64,000 nucleotides of DNA from a bacterium (GTDB lineage: Bacteria > Actinomycetota > Acidimicrobiia > Acidimicrobiales > CATQHL01): NCBI GenBank assembly GCA_026708055.1, contig JAPOVS010000052.1, positions 1-64,000 of the forward strand, given 5' to 3'. Under the pieces are notes generated by a model that was not told the origin of the DNA, did not search any database, and was given only the letters and a program-made list of their open reading frames with translations. Of the stretch, positions 16,267 to 24,647 are shown piece by piece. The position numbers were made by a program, and so were the translations under genes. Numbering within the stretch: position 1 is the first letter of the stretch; each line of letters opens with the position of its first letter.

Positions 16267-17559
16267 TCATCTGTCGGCGCGGCGTTTGCGACCGCGCTCC
16301 CACCACTCGCTCAGGCGCCGCCGGGCCTCGTCGCCATCCAGAGGTCCGCCGGCAATCCGCAGCTCCTCCAGATGGCGCAGTGCGGCGCCGACATCGGGGC
16401 CCGCGTCGATTCCCAGATGCGCCATGACCTCCGATCCGCTGAGCGGTTGGAGCGCCGACAATTCCCCGCGGGACCACAGCTGCTCCCAGCGCTCCACGAA
16501 CGCCGCAACTCCCGCATCGTCCGGCGCCGCCGCCGTGGCGAGTTGCGCTGCCGGCGCGGAGACGTCGCCAGCCTCCGCGGCCCAGCGCCGGACCGGGGCG
16601 TCGCCGGAGGGGGCCGAAGCAGCGTCGAGCAGCGACCGGGCCGCGGTTGCGATGCGCCCGGCGCGGCGGGCCACTGCCCCGGGAAAGCGCAGCCGGCCGG
16701 CGCTGGCCCCGACATCGGGCACCGCCCAGAGCAACGCAGCCAGCCGCAGCGACTCCTCCGGCGCCACCAGGTCCAGGAGTGCCACACCGGCTGCGGCGTC
16801 CGGCTCCGCGGCGGCCAACTCCGGGATGATCTCGACCAGCACGCCCGTCCGCGCCAGCAGGTCGGCCCCGGCGCCGGGAGACTCGGCGACCAGCAGCAGC
16901 GAGAGTTCCCGCGCGCAACGCTCTGCCGACACGATCGCCAGACGGCCGCGGAGTCGACGCATGGCGGCCTCGAGATCCGGCTCGGCGGTCAAGCCCAGCG
17001 TGGCCACGAAACGGCCCGCGCGGAGGATCCGCAGCGGGTCCTCGCTGAAGGAGAGCTCGGCCGAGCGGGGCGTGCGCAGGCGGCCCCGCTCCAGATCCTC
17101 CCGGCCGCCGAACGGATCGATCAACTCGGTGGTCGTCGCCGCCGCCGCGCTGGCGGGCACCTCGAACGCCATGGCGCCGATGGTGAAGTCGCGCCGTGTC
17201 AAATCGGCCAGCAGGTCGCCGCCGTAGGTCACTTCGGGTCGTCGCGAGTCCTCCACGTAGACCTCGGCGCGGTGTGTGGTGATCTCGACGGTCCGCTGCC
17301 CGCGCCGGCAGCCCACCGTGCCGAACTGCTCGCCCTGGGTCCAGACGGTGTCGGCCCAGCCACCCAGGATGCGCCGGACCGTCTCCGGGCGGGCGTCGGT
17401 GGTCATGTCCACCTCGTCCCGGGGACCCAGCGGCGTACCGCCCAGGAGGCTCCGGACCGCTCCGCCCACCACGTACAGCCGCCACGCACCGGCGGCGGCG
17501 AACTGCCGGCCCCAGGGAACCAGCACGGCCGCGGCGGCGCGGATCGTGGCCAGGGTCAT
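16267..17559 (-). CDS. CCA tRNA nucleotidyltransferase / poly(A) polymerase
   Basis: This 430-residue class II nucleotidyltransferase corresponds to the mycobacterial pcnA position. It adds CCA to tRNA 3' ends or A-tails to RNA. Visible are GGAVR of the head domain, REEDPL-like SFSEDPLRILRAGRF of the neck and RRDFTIGAMAFE. Two residues are unusual: the canonical GGxVRD is GGAVRS, and the catalytic D-x-D is E-V-D (RDEVDMTTDA). The HD domain found in some homologues is not evident. ATG 17559 gives the normal N-terminus; the longer open frame upstream lies within the neighbouring gene. tRNA-Gly in this window lacks an encoded CCA, so a working CCA enzyme is needed in the cell. Confidence 0.85.
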   Translation of the reverse strand: MTLATIRAAAAVLVPWGRQFAAAGAWRLYVVGGAVRSLLGGTPLGPRDEVDMTTDARPETVRRILGGWADTVWTQGEQFGTVGCRRGQRTVEITTHRAEVYVEDSRRPEVTYGGDLLADLTRRDFTIGAMAFEVPASAAAATTTELIDPFGGREDLERGRLRTPRSAELSFSEDPLRILRAGRFVATLGLTAEPDLEAAMRRLRGRLAIVSAERCARELSLLLVAESPGAGADLLARTGVLVEIIPELAAAEPDAAAGVALLDLVAPEESLRLAALLWAVPDVGASAGRLRFPGAVARRAGRIATAARSLLDAASAPSGDAPVRRWAAEAGDVSAPAAQLATAAAPDDAGVAAFVERWEQLWSRGELSALQPLSGSEVMAHLGIDAGPDVGAALRHLEELRIAGGPLDGDEARRRLSEWWERGRKRRADR

Positions 17560-17588
17560 CGTCGTCTCACCGGGCGCGGCCCGGCCAC

Positions 17589-18593
17589 TCAGCGATCCAG
17601 GTGCAGCCGGGCGGCAGCGTCCACGACAACACCCCCCGGCCCGCCCGCGGTGACGGGCTCCGGCCGGTACGACACGCCGGCAAGCGCGGCCACGCAGGCG
17701 GCTGCGCTCGCCCCCAGCGCCGCCAGGTCGTACCCGCCTTCCAGAAAGGCCACGACGCGGCCCGCCGGCGCCACGGCCCGCACGGCGGCCGTCAGGTCGG
17801 CGAAGTCGCCGGCGCTCAGACCCAGCATGGTCAGCGGATCGGCCCGGTGGGCGTCGAAGCCCGCTGAGAGCAGCACCCACGTGGGCGCGAACCGCTCGAC
17901 GACCGGTGAGATGACCTCGTCGAAGGCGCGCCGGAAGACGTCGCCGGTGGCCCCCGGCGGCAGCGGAACGTTGAGTGTCGTGCCGAGCCCGGCTCCCGCG
18001 CCAATCTCGTCGACGGCGCCCGTGCCCGGGTAAGCCGGGAACTGATGCAGCGAGACGTACAGCACATCGGGGGACTCGTAGAAGATGTCCTGCGTGCCGT
18101 TCCCGTGGTGGGCGTCGTAGTCCACGATCAGGACGCGCTCGCCCTCCGAAACCAGCCGCGCCGCGGCGATGGCCACATTGTTGAACAGGCAAAATCCCAT
18201 CGACCGGAACGGCGTGGCGTGATGACCGGGCGGCCGCACGGCACAGAAGGCGGCCTCGCCGCGCCCGGCCGCCAGTTCCGCCACGGCGGTGAGGCCGGCG
18301 CCCGCCGCCAGCCGGGCCGCCACAACCGACCCGCCGCTGAGCACAGTGTCGGGATCGAGGGCTCCGCCGCCACCGGCAGCCAGGGCCGTGGCGCGGGCTG
18401 CGACGTCGGCGCCATGCACCATCCGCAGGTCTGCAGCAGTGGCCTCGCCGGGCGCGCATTCCACGATGGCGTCGCCGAGTCCCGCAGCGAGCACGCCCTG
18501 GTGCACTGCGTCGACGCGCCGGGGACGCTCCGGATGTCCCCTGCCGGGATCGTGGTCGAGGCAGCGCTCGTCGGCGAGGAACAGAACCGTCAC
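17589..18593 (-). CDS. histone deacetylase-like amidohydrolase
   Basis: This 334-residue zinc hydrolase of the arginase/deacetylase fold cleaves acetyl-amide bonds in proteins, polyamines or small molecules (AcuC and acetylpolyamine amidohydrolase are relatives). Key blocks are RPPGHHA, the zinc-site segment DYDAHHGNGTQDIFY, SAGFDAHRADPLT and EGGYDL, so the catalytic His pair and metal ligands appear intact. GTG 18593 was chosen because the fold begins at VLFLADERCLDHDPG; an in-frame ATG at 18647 is possible, but neither has a clear ribosome site. The gene lies 29 nt upstream of the CCA/poly(A) polymerase on the same strand, suggesting an operon. Confidence 0.85.
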   Translation of the reverse strand: MTVLFLADERCLDHDPGRGHPERPRRVDAVHQGVLAAGLGDAIVECAPGEATAADLRMVHGADVAARATALAAGGGGALDPDTVLSGGSVVAARLAAGAGLTAVAELAAGRGEAAFCAVRPPGHHATPFRSMGFCLFNNVAIAAARLVSEGERVLIVDYDAHHGNGTQDIFYESPDVLYVSLHQFPAYPGTGAVDEIGAGAGLGTTLNVPLPPGATGDVFRRAFDEVISPVVERFAPTWVLLSAGFDAHRADPLTMLGLSAGDFADLTAAVRAVAPAGRVVAFLEGGYDLAALGASAAACVAALAGVSYRPEPVTAGGPGGVVVDAAARLHLDR

Positions 18594-18697
18594 CGCAGCG
18601 AGCCTAACCCAGCGCCCTTCCGGGACATTCGTGACTGTGGCGCACATTAGGGTGAAGCCCGGAGAACCCACGAGCCCCCCACCGAGGAGAATCCGCC

Positions 18698-19546
18698 ATG
18701 AGCAGCATCCGCATCGTCACCGACAGCGCCAGCGACCTGACCGACGAGCTGATCGAGCAGTGGGGGATCAGCGTCATATCGCTGATCGTCACATTCGGTG
18801 AGGAGCCCCTGGTCGACCGGGCGGAGTTGAAGCCGCAGGACTTCTACGCACGCATGAGCGCCGCCGAGGAGTTGCCCACAACCGCAGCGCCGTCTCCGGG
18901 GCATTTCGAGGAGGCGTTCAGAGCACTCGCCGCCGACGGCGCCAGCGGGATCGTCTGCGTCAACCTCTCCTACGAGCTCTCGGCCACCGGACCGGCCGCT
19001 GTCACGGCCGCCGAGTCCGTGTCCGATCTGGTCGACGTTCGCTGCGTTGACTCGCGCTCGCTGACGAGCGGGCTGGGTTCGATCGTCCTCGAGGCTGCGG
19101 CCGCCGCCGAGGACGGCAAGTCGCTCGACGACATCGAGGCCCTCTGCGCCGACATGGCCGAGCGCACCCGCATGTTCGGCGCCATCGACACCATGGAGAA
19201 CCTTCGCAAGGGCGGCCGTGTGGGCGGCGCCAAGGCGATGGTTGGTTCGATGCTGTCGATCAAGCCCATCGTGGACGTGAGCAGCGGGCGTGTCGAGGAG
19301 GCCGCCAGGACCCGCACCCGGCGCCGTTCCTTCGCCTGGCTGCGTGACCGGATCCTCGCCGACGAACCGGTCACCCACCTCTGCGTCGGGCATGGCGCCG
19401 CCGAGGACATGGACGACTTCCTGGCACTGCTCGGCGAGTCGATCGATCTCGAACGTGTGCGCACCGGCTGGATCGGCCCGGTCATCGGCACCCACGCGGG
19501 CCAGGGAGTGATCGGCGTCACATACGTCGTCGGCGGCGACGACTGA
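18698..19546 (+). CDS. DegV family fatty-acid-binding protein
   Basis: The 282-residue protein has the DegV fold. The signature IRIVTDSASDLT starts it, PTTAAPSPGHFEEAF forms the lipid-binding edge, and a late block reads ENLRKGGRVGGAKAMVGSMLSIKPI. DegV/FakB proteins bind a fatty acid, and FakB members present it to the kinase FakA for phosphorylation. No fakA is in the window. It ends five bases before the pseudokinase GTG, so the two are almost certainly co-transcribed. In mycobacteria the corresponding place holds the MurJ part of MviN. Confidence 0.88.
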   Translation: MSSIRIVTDSASDLTDELIEQWGISVISLIVTFGEEPLVDRAELKPQDFYARMSAAEELPTTAAPSPGHFEEAFRALAADGASGIVCVNLSYELSATGPAAVTAAESVSDLVDVRCVDSRSLTSGLGSIVLEAAAAAEDGKSLDDIEALCADMAERTRMFGAIDTMENLRKGGRVGGAKAMVGSMLSIKPIVDVSSGRVEEAARTRTRRRSFAWLRDRILADEPVTHLCVGHGAAEDMDDFLALLGESIDLERVRTGWIGPVIGTHAGQGVIGVTYVVGGDD

Positions 19547-19551
19547 CGCCG

Positions 19552-21147
19552 GTGACCGCATCCGCCGGAGGCAGCAGCGAGCGACCGCCCGGCGAAGCCG
19601 CGGCCGGGCAGATCCTCAAGGGGCGCTACCGACTTCTGCGCTCGCTGGCCGCCAGTCCTCGAACCGAACTCTGGACGGCGCGCGACGAGGTTCTGGACCG
19701 GACGGTGCTGGTGAAGCTCCTGCACCTCGCGCCGGGCGATGCGGCGGTCCGGGAACGATTCCGCAGCGAGGCCCTTGCTGTGGCGCGGCTCGCCCACCCG
19801 GGCATCGTGGCGATCTACGACACGCTCCTCGAGCCCGATGTCACAGGTCTCGTCCTCGAGCACGTCGAAGCCATGCCCCTCAGCCGGTTCCTCCACGAGG
19901 GCGGTTCGGTGTCGGTGGGCGAGGCCCTGAGCATCGCCCTGCAGCTGGCCGACGCTCTCGCCGTGGCGCACGATCGGGGGGTCCGCCACTGCAACCTGTC
20001 GCCCGACAGTGTCTGGCTCTGCGGCGACCAGCGCATCAAGACCACAGACTTCGGAACCGCCTGGACCCTGGGCGACGTGTCGGCCGGCGACCTGCCTGCC
20101 TCCGCCTGGGCGCAGGAGCAGGCCGACATCCGCGCCCTCGTCGGCGTGCTGCGGGACTGCCTGAGCTCCAGTGGCGACCCCGTCGACCCCGTCGACCTGC
20201 CGGAGGACTTGGCGGCCTTCATCGCCACCGCAGAGTCCCCCCCGCCCAGGAGCCGGTTCGGCTCGATCGCCGAGGCGCGATCCTTCCTGGCGTCGGCGCG
20301 CGGCGTATCCCCGCTGCCGGAGCTTCCCCGCATCGACCTCCCGGCGAGCACTCCCGACCTGCCCTTGCCGGATCCCGAGCCGATCACCCGGCCGCGCCGA
20401 TTCCCCCGTGCCCCGGCGGTCGCGCTCGTTGCCGCCGCGGTGGCGGCGGCGGTCGTCGTCCCGGCACTCACCGGTGACGATTCACCTGCCCCGGATCCCC
20501 CGCTGCCGGTGCCCCCGGTCGTCACGACCCAAGCGCCGGAGGATCCGGCCGGCGGCGAGCAACCCCCGCCGGCGGCCGCCGTACCCGACGAGAACGGCGA
20601 CGCCGAAGTCGAGGACCCCGTCGAAGGCGACGTCGAAAGCACCGGCGACGGATCACCGGCTCCGGAGGCGGATGGATCGCTGCCGCCCGGCGACGCCGGT
20701 GTGGCGATCGTGGACGTGCGGACCGTCACCTTCCGCCCGCCTGCAACCGGCGCGGACGATCCCGACGCCCTCCGGACCCTCGACGGCGATCCCTCCACGC
20801 ACTGGGCCACGCCGGGTCTCAGCGCCGGGGACAGCACCGTCGCCGGCGTCGGGCTGGAATTCCACCTCGCCGAGCGGACCGCCGTGTCAGAGTTGGCGGT
20901 CACCTCCGACACGACCGGCTGGGAGGCGGCGGTCTTCGTCGGCGAGGGCGGCCACGAGCGATTGAGCGACTGGGGCCCGCTCGTCGACCAGCAGGTCAAC
21001 ACCACCGGTCACGTGGTCCTCGGCCTGGCCGACCAGCAAGCAGCCGCGGTCCTGCTGTGGATCCCCGACCCCCGGGCGGCGTTGACCGACGAGATCCGCA
21101 TCGCCGAGGTGATCATCTCGGCGGCACCCGACCCCGCAGTACGCTGA
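19552..21147 (+). CDS. MviN-type pseudokinase with extracellular discoidin-like domain
   Basis: This 531-residue protein has a kinase-like domain (about 24-245), a single helix (about 288-309), a Pro/acidic linker, and an ectodomain (about 385-530) with TLDGDPSTHWATPG and VGLEFHLAERTAVSELAVTS. The kinase fold is inactive by sequence: the glycine loop is lost and HRDLKPxN reads HCNLSPDS (around 146-153), although TDFGTA and a VLVK lysine remain. The order pseudokinase-helix-ectodomain matches the C-terminal half of mycobacterial MviN (Rv3910), where phosphorylation recruits FhaA to control the MurJ flippase. Here the MurJ half is absent. It starts with GTG, followed downstream by a sigma/anti-sigma pair as in Mycobacterium. 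Confidence 0.8.
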   Translation: MTASAGGSSERPPGEAAAGQILKGRYRLLRSLAASPRTELWTARDEVLDRTVLVKLLHLAPGDAAVRERFRSEALAVARLAHPGIVAIYDTLLEPDVTGLVLEHVEAMPLSRFLHEGGSVSVGEALSIALQLADALAVAHDRGVRHCNLSPDSVWLCGDQRIKTTDFGTAWTLGDVSAGDLPASAWAQEQADIRALVGVLRDCLSSSGDPVDPVDLPEDLAAFIATAESPPPRSRFGSIAEARSFLASARGVSPLPELPRIDLPASTPDLPLPDPEPITRPRRFPRAPAVALVAAAVAAAVVVPALTGDDSPAPDPPLPVPPVVTTQAPEDPAGGEQPPPAAAVPDENGDAEVEDPVEGDVESTGDGSPAPEADGSLPPGDAGVAIVDVRTVTFRPPATGADDPDALRTLDGDPSTHWATPGLSAGDSTVAGVGLEFHLAERTAVSELAVTSDTTGWEAAVFVGEGGHERLSDWGPLVDQQVNTTGHVVLGLADQQAAAVLLWIPDPRAALTDEIRIAEVIISAAPDPAVR

Positions 21148-21193
21148 GTCGATCGGTCGCCAGTTCCGTGAGGACCTAGGTCGCAACCCCGCC

Positions 21194-21805
21194 GTGACGC
21201 GCCGTCAGCGCCCGGCACCGGCGAGCCAGCAGCGGAGGCAACTCTCCGACGCCGACCTTGCGAGGGCGGCCGCGAGAGACGACCGGGACGCCATGGAACT
21301 CCTGCTGCGCCGTCACTATCCCCGTGTCTACGCCGTCTGCCGCCGGCTCGCCGGCAACGACGCCGACGCCGCCGACGCCGCGCAGGAGGCGCTCATCGCG
21401 ATCAGCCGCGGCCTGAAGAGATTCGACGGCCGCTCCAGCTTCACGACCTGGAGCTACCGCGTCGCCACCAACGCCTGCCTGGACGAGTTGCGGCGCCGGC
21501 AGCGGCGCCACGCCGGGCCCCTGCCCGAGCACCTCACCGGCGGGCGCCGCGATCCCGTCGGAGAGAGAATCAGCACGCGCCTCGACCTCGACGCGGCGCT
21601 GGGGGCGCTTGCCGAGGAGTTCCGCGTACCGGTGGTACTGCGGGACCAGGCGGGACTCAGCTACGACGAGATCTCCGAAGTGCTCGGAATCCCGCCCGGC
21701 ACCGTGCGATCGCGCATTGCCCGCGGGCGGGCGCGACTCGTCGAGAGGCTCGGCGAGGGGAACCAGATGCCCGCCGGGGAACGTCAGAAGAGCGACGAGC
21801 CATGA
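21194..21805 (+). CDS. ECF sigma factor, SigM-like
   Basis: This 203-residue protein has region 2 (ELLLRRHYPRVYAVCRRLAGNDADAADAAQEALIAISRGLKRFDGRSSFTTWSYRVATNACLDELRRR) and region 4 with its helix-turn-helix (LSYDEISEVLGIPPGTVRSRIARGRARL). The start is GTG 21194. Its stop overlaps the downstream gene (ATGA), the classic arrangement of an ECF sigma factor with its anti-sigma factor. The position before trxB and trxA matches mycobacterial sigM. Target promoters are unknown. Confidence 0.92.
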   Translation: MTRRQRPAPASQQRRQLSDADLARAAARDDRDAMELLLRRHYPRVYAVCRRLAGNDADAADAAQEALIAISRGLKRFDGRSSFTTWSYRVATNACLDELRRRQRRHAGPLPEHLTGGRRDPVGERISTRLDLDAALGALAEEFRVPVVLRDQAGLSYDEISEVLGIPPGTVRSRIARGRARLVERLGEGNQMPAGERQKSDEP

Positions 21806-22839
21806 ACGACCACCGCCTTCCCCCCGACGAACTGGCCTCCGCCTTCCTCGACGACGAGCTCGGCACCGAGGAGGCCACCGCTGTCCGGCGGCATCCCCGC
21901 CTGGCGGCGCGCGCCCGCGCGCTGCGCCGCGCCGCCGAGGCCGTCGGCGAGGACGTGGCGCCGCCGACGGGCGCCGCGGACGTCGCCGTGGAGGCCGCCA
22001 TGGCGGACTTCGACGCCCGTCGCCGGGCGGCGGCGGATCTCGCACAACGGCGTCCCCGCGGCCTCTCGGTCATCGCCGGTGTAGCGGCCGCCGTGGCCAT
22101 CGGCTTCATCGTGGCCGCCGCGGTGGGATTATTCGCCGAGCAGGAGGCGGACCACGCCGCCGCCCCCGCGCCGGAACCGGCGCCCCCCGCCGAGCCTGCG
22201 CCGCCGGCCGGCGAGGCAGCGATGGCACCGACCCCGAGCGCGGCGCAACTGGCCGCAGCGCCGCCGCCGCCCGCGGCCGCCCCGCTGCCTCTCCTCGAGC
22301 CGGCGCCCGCCGCCGACGAACCTGGCGCCGCGCCGGCGGCGGCGCAGGCCGACGCGGAAGCGGCGCTAGCCGAGGCAGAGGAAGCGTCCGCGGCCCAGGC
22401 CGAGGCGGCGGTCGCTCAGCCGGCGCCCGCGCCGGAACCCGCGCCTCCGGCGGACGACGAGATGGAGGCCTTGGACGACGCCGGTCCCGCGGCTGCAGTC
22501 CTCGCGGATCCGTCGCCGGGGGAGGCCTGCGCCGGCGCCATCGGTGCCAGAACCGTCGAACTCCGGCTCACCGTCGGCGGCACACCCATCCTCATCCTCG
22601 GAGCCTCCGACGAGTCGCTCACCGGTCTTGACGGCACCACCTGCGCCGAGATCCCACCACCCGACGGCACGGAGTTGGTCGCCGACGAGGCGCCGGACGG
22701 CTGCGCCGCGGCCATCGGGGACGGCACCGTCGAACTCCGGGTGATCTTCGGCGGCACGCGGATCCTGGTGATCCGGACCGCCGACGGATCGCTCAACGCG
22801 CTCGACGGCACCAGCTGCGGGGGGATCCCGGCCGGGTAA
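21802..22839 (+). CDS. transmembrane anti-sigma factor-like protein with duplicated C-terminal module
   Basis: The 345-residue protein starts with a short cytosolic anti-sigma-like helical region (LPPDELASAFLDDELGTEEATAVRRH), followed by one membrane helix (about 87-111) and a very long Ala/Pro/Glu-rich extracytoplasmic stretch. It ends in two copies of a module of about 45 residues, each with two cysteines and the pattern CxxAIGxxTVELRxxxGGTxILxI. It overlaps the sigma gene by four bases. The HxxxCxxC zinc motif of many anti-sigma factors is missing, so it would belong to the non-zinc class. The C-terminal modules may sense an external signal; that is an inference. Confidence 0.75.
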   Translation: MNDHRLPPDELASAFLDDELGTEEATAVRRHPRLAARARALRRAAEAVGEDVAPPTGAADVAVEAAMADFDARRRAAADLAQRRPRGLSVIAGVAAAVAIGFIVAAAVGLFAEQEADHAAAPAPEPAPPAEPAPPAGEAAMAPTPSAAQLAAAPPPPAAAPLPLLEPAPAADEPGAAPAAAQADAEAALAEAEEASAAQAEAAVAQPAPAPEPAPPADDEMEALDDAGPAAAVLADPSPGEACAGAIGARTVELRLTVGGTPILILGASDESLTGLDGTTCAEIPPPDGTELVADEAPDGCAAAIGDGTVELRVIFGGTRILVIRTADGSLNALDGTSCGGIPAG

Positions 22840-22864
22840 TCGGCCTCGGTAGACTCTCGACCTC

Positions 22865-23212
22865 ATGGCGCTCGACCCGTCGGATCCGCAGCCCCGTGCC
22901 CTGCCGGGGCTGTCCGAGGACTGGCCCCGCCGGGTCGCCGACCGGATCGTGGGGATCGTAGGTCGCATCCGCGGCGCCACCGACCGACCCAGCGCCAACG
23001 TCGCCCGCCGTCTCGTCTACGGGCTGATCATGATCGTGCTGGCCGTCCTGATGCTGGTGCTGGGCGTCATCGGCCTCGTGCGGCTCATCGACACCTACCT
23101 GCCCGGCGACATTTGGGCCACCTACGTCCTCCTGGGGGCATTCTTCTGTGGGATCGGCCTGCTGCTGTGGGCCAAGCGCCCCCGACGCGCCGCCTCGCGG
23201 CAAGCCACGTGA
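22865..23212 (+). CDS. two-helix membrane protein of unknown function
   Basis: This 115-residue protein has a polar N-terminus with amphipathic helices, a hydrophobic segment near 57-79 and a second near 84-104, then a short basic C-terminus. The TGA overlaps the trxB GTG start, so the two are translationally coupled. Short membrane proteins of this shape occur next to trxB in other actinobacteria. I recognise no function. Confidence 0.75.
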   Translation: MALDPSDPQPRALPGLSEDWPRRVADRIVGIVGRIRGATDRPSANVARRLVYGLIMIVLAVLMLVLGVIGLVRLIDTYLPGDIWATYVLLGAFFCGIGLLLWAKRPRRAASRQAT

Positions 23213-24180
23213 CCTCCTCGCCCCGCGAGGTCGTCATCGTCGGCTCGGGCCCCGCGGGACTGACCGCCGCCATCTACTGCGCCCGCGCCAACCTGGCGCC
23301 CCTGGTCTTCGAGGGCGAGCCGTCCTCCACCGGCGACCAGCCCGGCGGGCAACTCATGATCACAACCGACGTGGAGAACTACCCGGGCTTCCCCGACGGG
23401 ATCATGGGCCCCGACCTGATGGCGGCGTTCCGCGCCCAGGCCGCCCGGTTCGGGGCCGAGTTCCGGACCGAGAGGATCAGCCGCGTGGACTTCTCCCAGC
23501 AACCCCTCCGACTCTGGGTCGGTGACGACGCCGCTCCCGGCGCGCTGGCTCGGACCGTGATCGTCTCCACAGGCGCGCAGTCCCTGATGCTGGGGCTCGA
23601 GGCCGAGGAACGCCTCATCGGGCGCGGCCTCTCCACATGCGCCACCTGCGACGGGTTCTTCTTCGGTGGCCGGGAGATCGCTGTCGTGGGCGGCGGCGAC
23701 TCCGCCATGGAGGAAGCGCTCTTCCTCACCAAGTTCGCCACCAAGGTCACCGTGATCCACCGGCGCGACCAGCTGCGGGCCTCCAAGATCATGCAGGAAC
23801 GCGCCTTCGCCTCCGACCGCATCGAGTTCCTGTGGAACCACGTCGTCACCGACATCCTGGGCGACGAGACGCTGGAGGGAGTCCGCGTCCGGCACACCGG
23901 CAACGGCGACGAGCACACGCTGCCGCTCGCCGGGCTGTTCATCGCCATCGGGCACCGGCCGAACACCGATCTCTTCCGGGGCTCGCTTGCCATGAAGCCC
24001 AACGGCTACCTGATCACCGAACCGGGCTCCACCAGCACAAACGTTCCCGGGGTGTTCGCCTGCGGCGACGTGCAGGACGATGTCTACCGCCAGGCGGTGA
24101 CAGCCGCCGGCAGCGGTTGCATGGCCGCCATCGACGCCGAGCGCTGGCTCGAGGCGCAACACGACGCCGGGCACCGCTAG
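23209..24180 (+). CDS. trxB: thioredoxin-disulfide reductase
   Basis: This FAD/NADPH enzyme of 323 residues reduces thioredoxin. It shows the FAD motif VIVGSGPAGLTAAIYCARA, the redox-active CATCDG (near residue 144), the NADPH motif VVGGGDSAMEEALFL followed by HRR, and the second FAD motif GVFACGDVQD. Start GTG 23209 overlaps the preceding stop and places the FAD motif at the expected distance; longer in-frame extension upstream lies inside the previous gene. It forms a thioredoxin system with trxA downstream. Confidence 0.96.
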   Translation: MTSSPREVVIVGSGPAGLTAAIYCARANLAPLVFEGEPSSTGDQPGGQLMITTDVENYPGFPDGIMGPDLMAAFRAQAARFGAEFRTERISRVDFSQQPLRLWVGDDAAPGALARTVIVSTGAQSLMLGLEAEERLIGRGLSTCATCDGFFFGGREIAVVGGGDSAMEEALFLTKFATKVTVIHRRDQLRASKIMQERAFASDRIEFLWNHVVTDILGDETLEGVRVRHTGNGDEHTLPLAGLFIAIGHRPNTDLFRGSLAMKPNGYLITEPGSTSTNVPGVFACGDVQDDVYRQAVTAAGSGCMAAIDAERWLEAQHDAGHR

Positions 24181-24278
24181 CGTTGCGGGGGCGGTGGCGC
24201 GGTGCGCCGCCGGAACCCCTGAACACCTCGGCGCGGCTCCGCAGGGGGTGCTGCGCCCCCACTGGCCCTGGAGGACAC

Positions 24279-24602
24279 ATGGCAGCCATCACGACACTCT
24301 CCTCAGCAAGCTTCGACGAGGCCGTCGGCGCGGCGACGAAGCCGGTGCTCGTGGACTTCTGGGCTGAATGGTGCGGCCCGTGCAAGATGATCGCGCCGAT
24401 CCTCGACGAGCTGGCCGGCGAGCACGGCGAGAGCATCACGTTCGCCAAGCTCAACGTGGACGAGGCGCCGGACGTGGCGCGGCGCCACGGCGTGATGAGC
24501 ATTCCCACGCTCATCGTCTTCAACGGCGGTGAAGCCAGCACGCGCATCGTCGGCGCCAAGAGCAAGGCGGCGCTCCTGGAGGACCTTGCGGAGTACCTGT
24601 AG
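24279..24602 (+). CDS. trxA: thioredoxin
   Basis: This 107-residue protein has the active-site WCGPC (C32 and C35) in VLVDFWAEWCGPCKMIAPILDELA, and the cis-proline loop MSIPTLIVF. It reduces protein disulfides and is recharged by TrxB. ATG 24279 follows a GGAGG. Its TAG stop (24600-24602) is in the same reading frame as the following CwlM-like gene, and no other stop lies between. Confidence 0.96.
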   Translation: MAAITTLSSASFDEAVGAATKPVLVDFWAEWCGPCKMIAPILDELAGEHGESITFAKLNVDEAPDVARRHGVMSIPTLIVFNGGEASTRIVGAKSKAALLEDLAEYL

Positions 24603-24647
24603 GTCGTTGATGGGTCGGCGGCGGCGCCGGGCGGAGGGAGAGCACCG

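Noticed and set aside
19552-21147. Active serine/threonine kinase
   Set aside because: The catalytic HRD Asp and the following Lys and Asn are replaced (HCNLSPDS) and the glycine loop is absent, so catalysis is unlikely.
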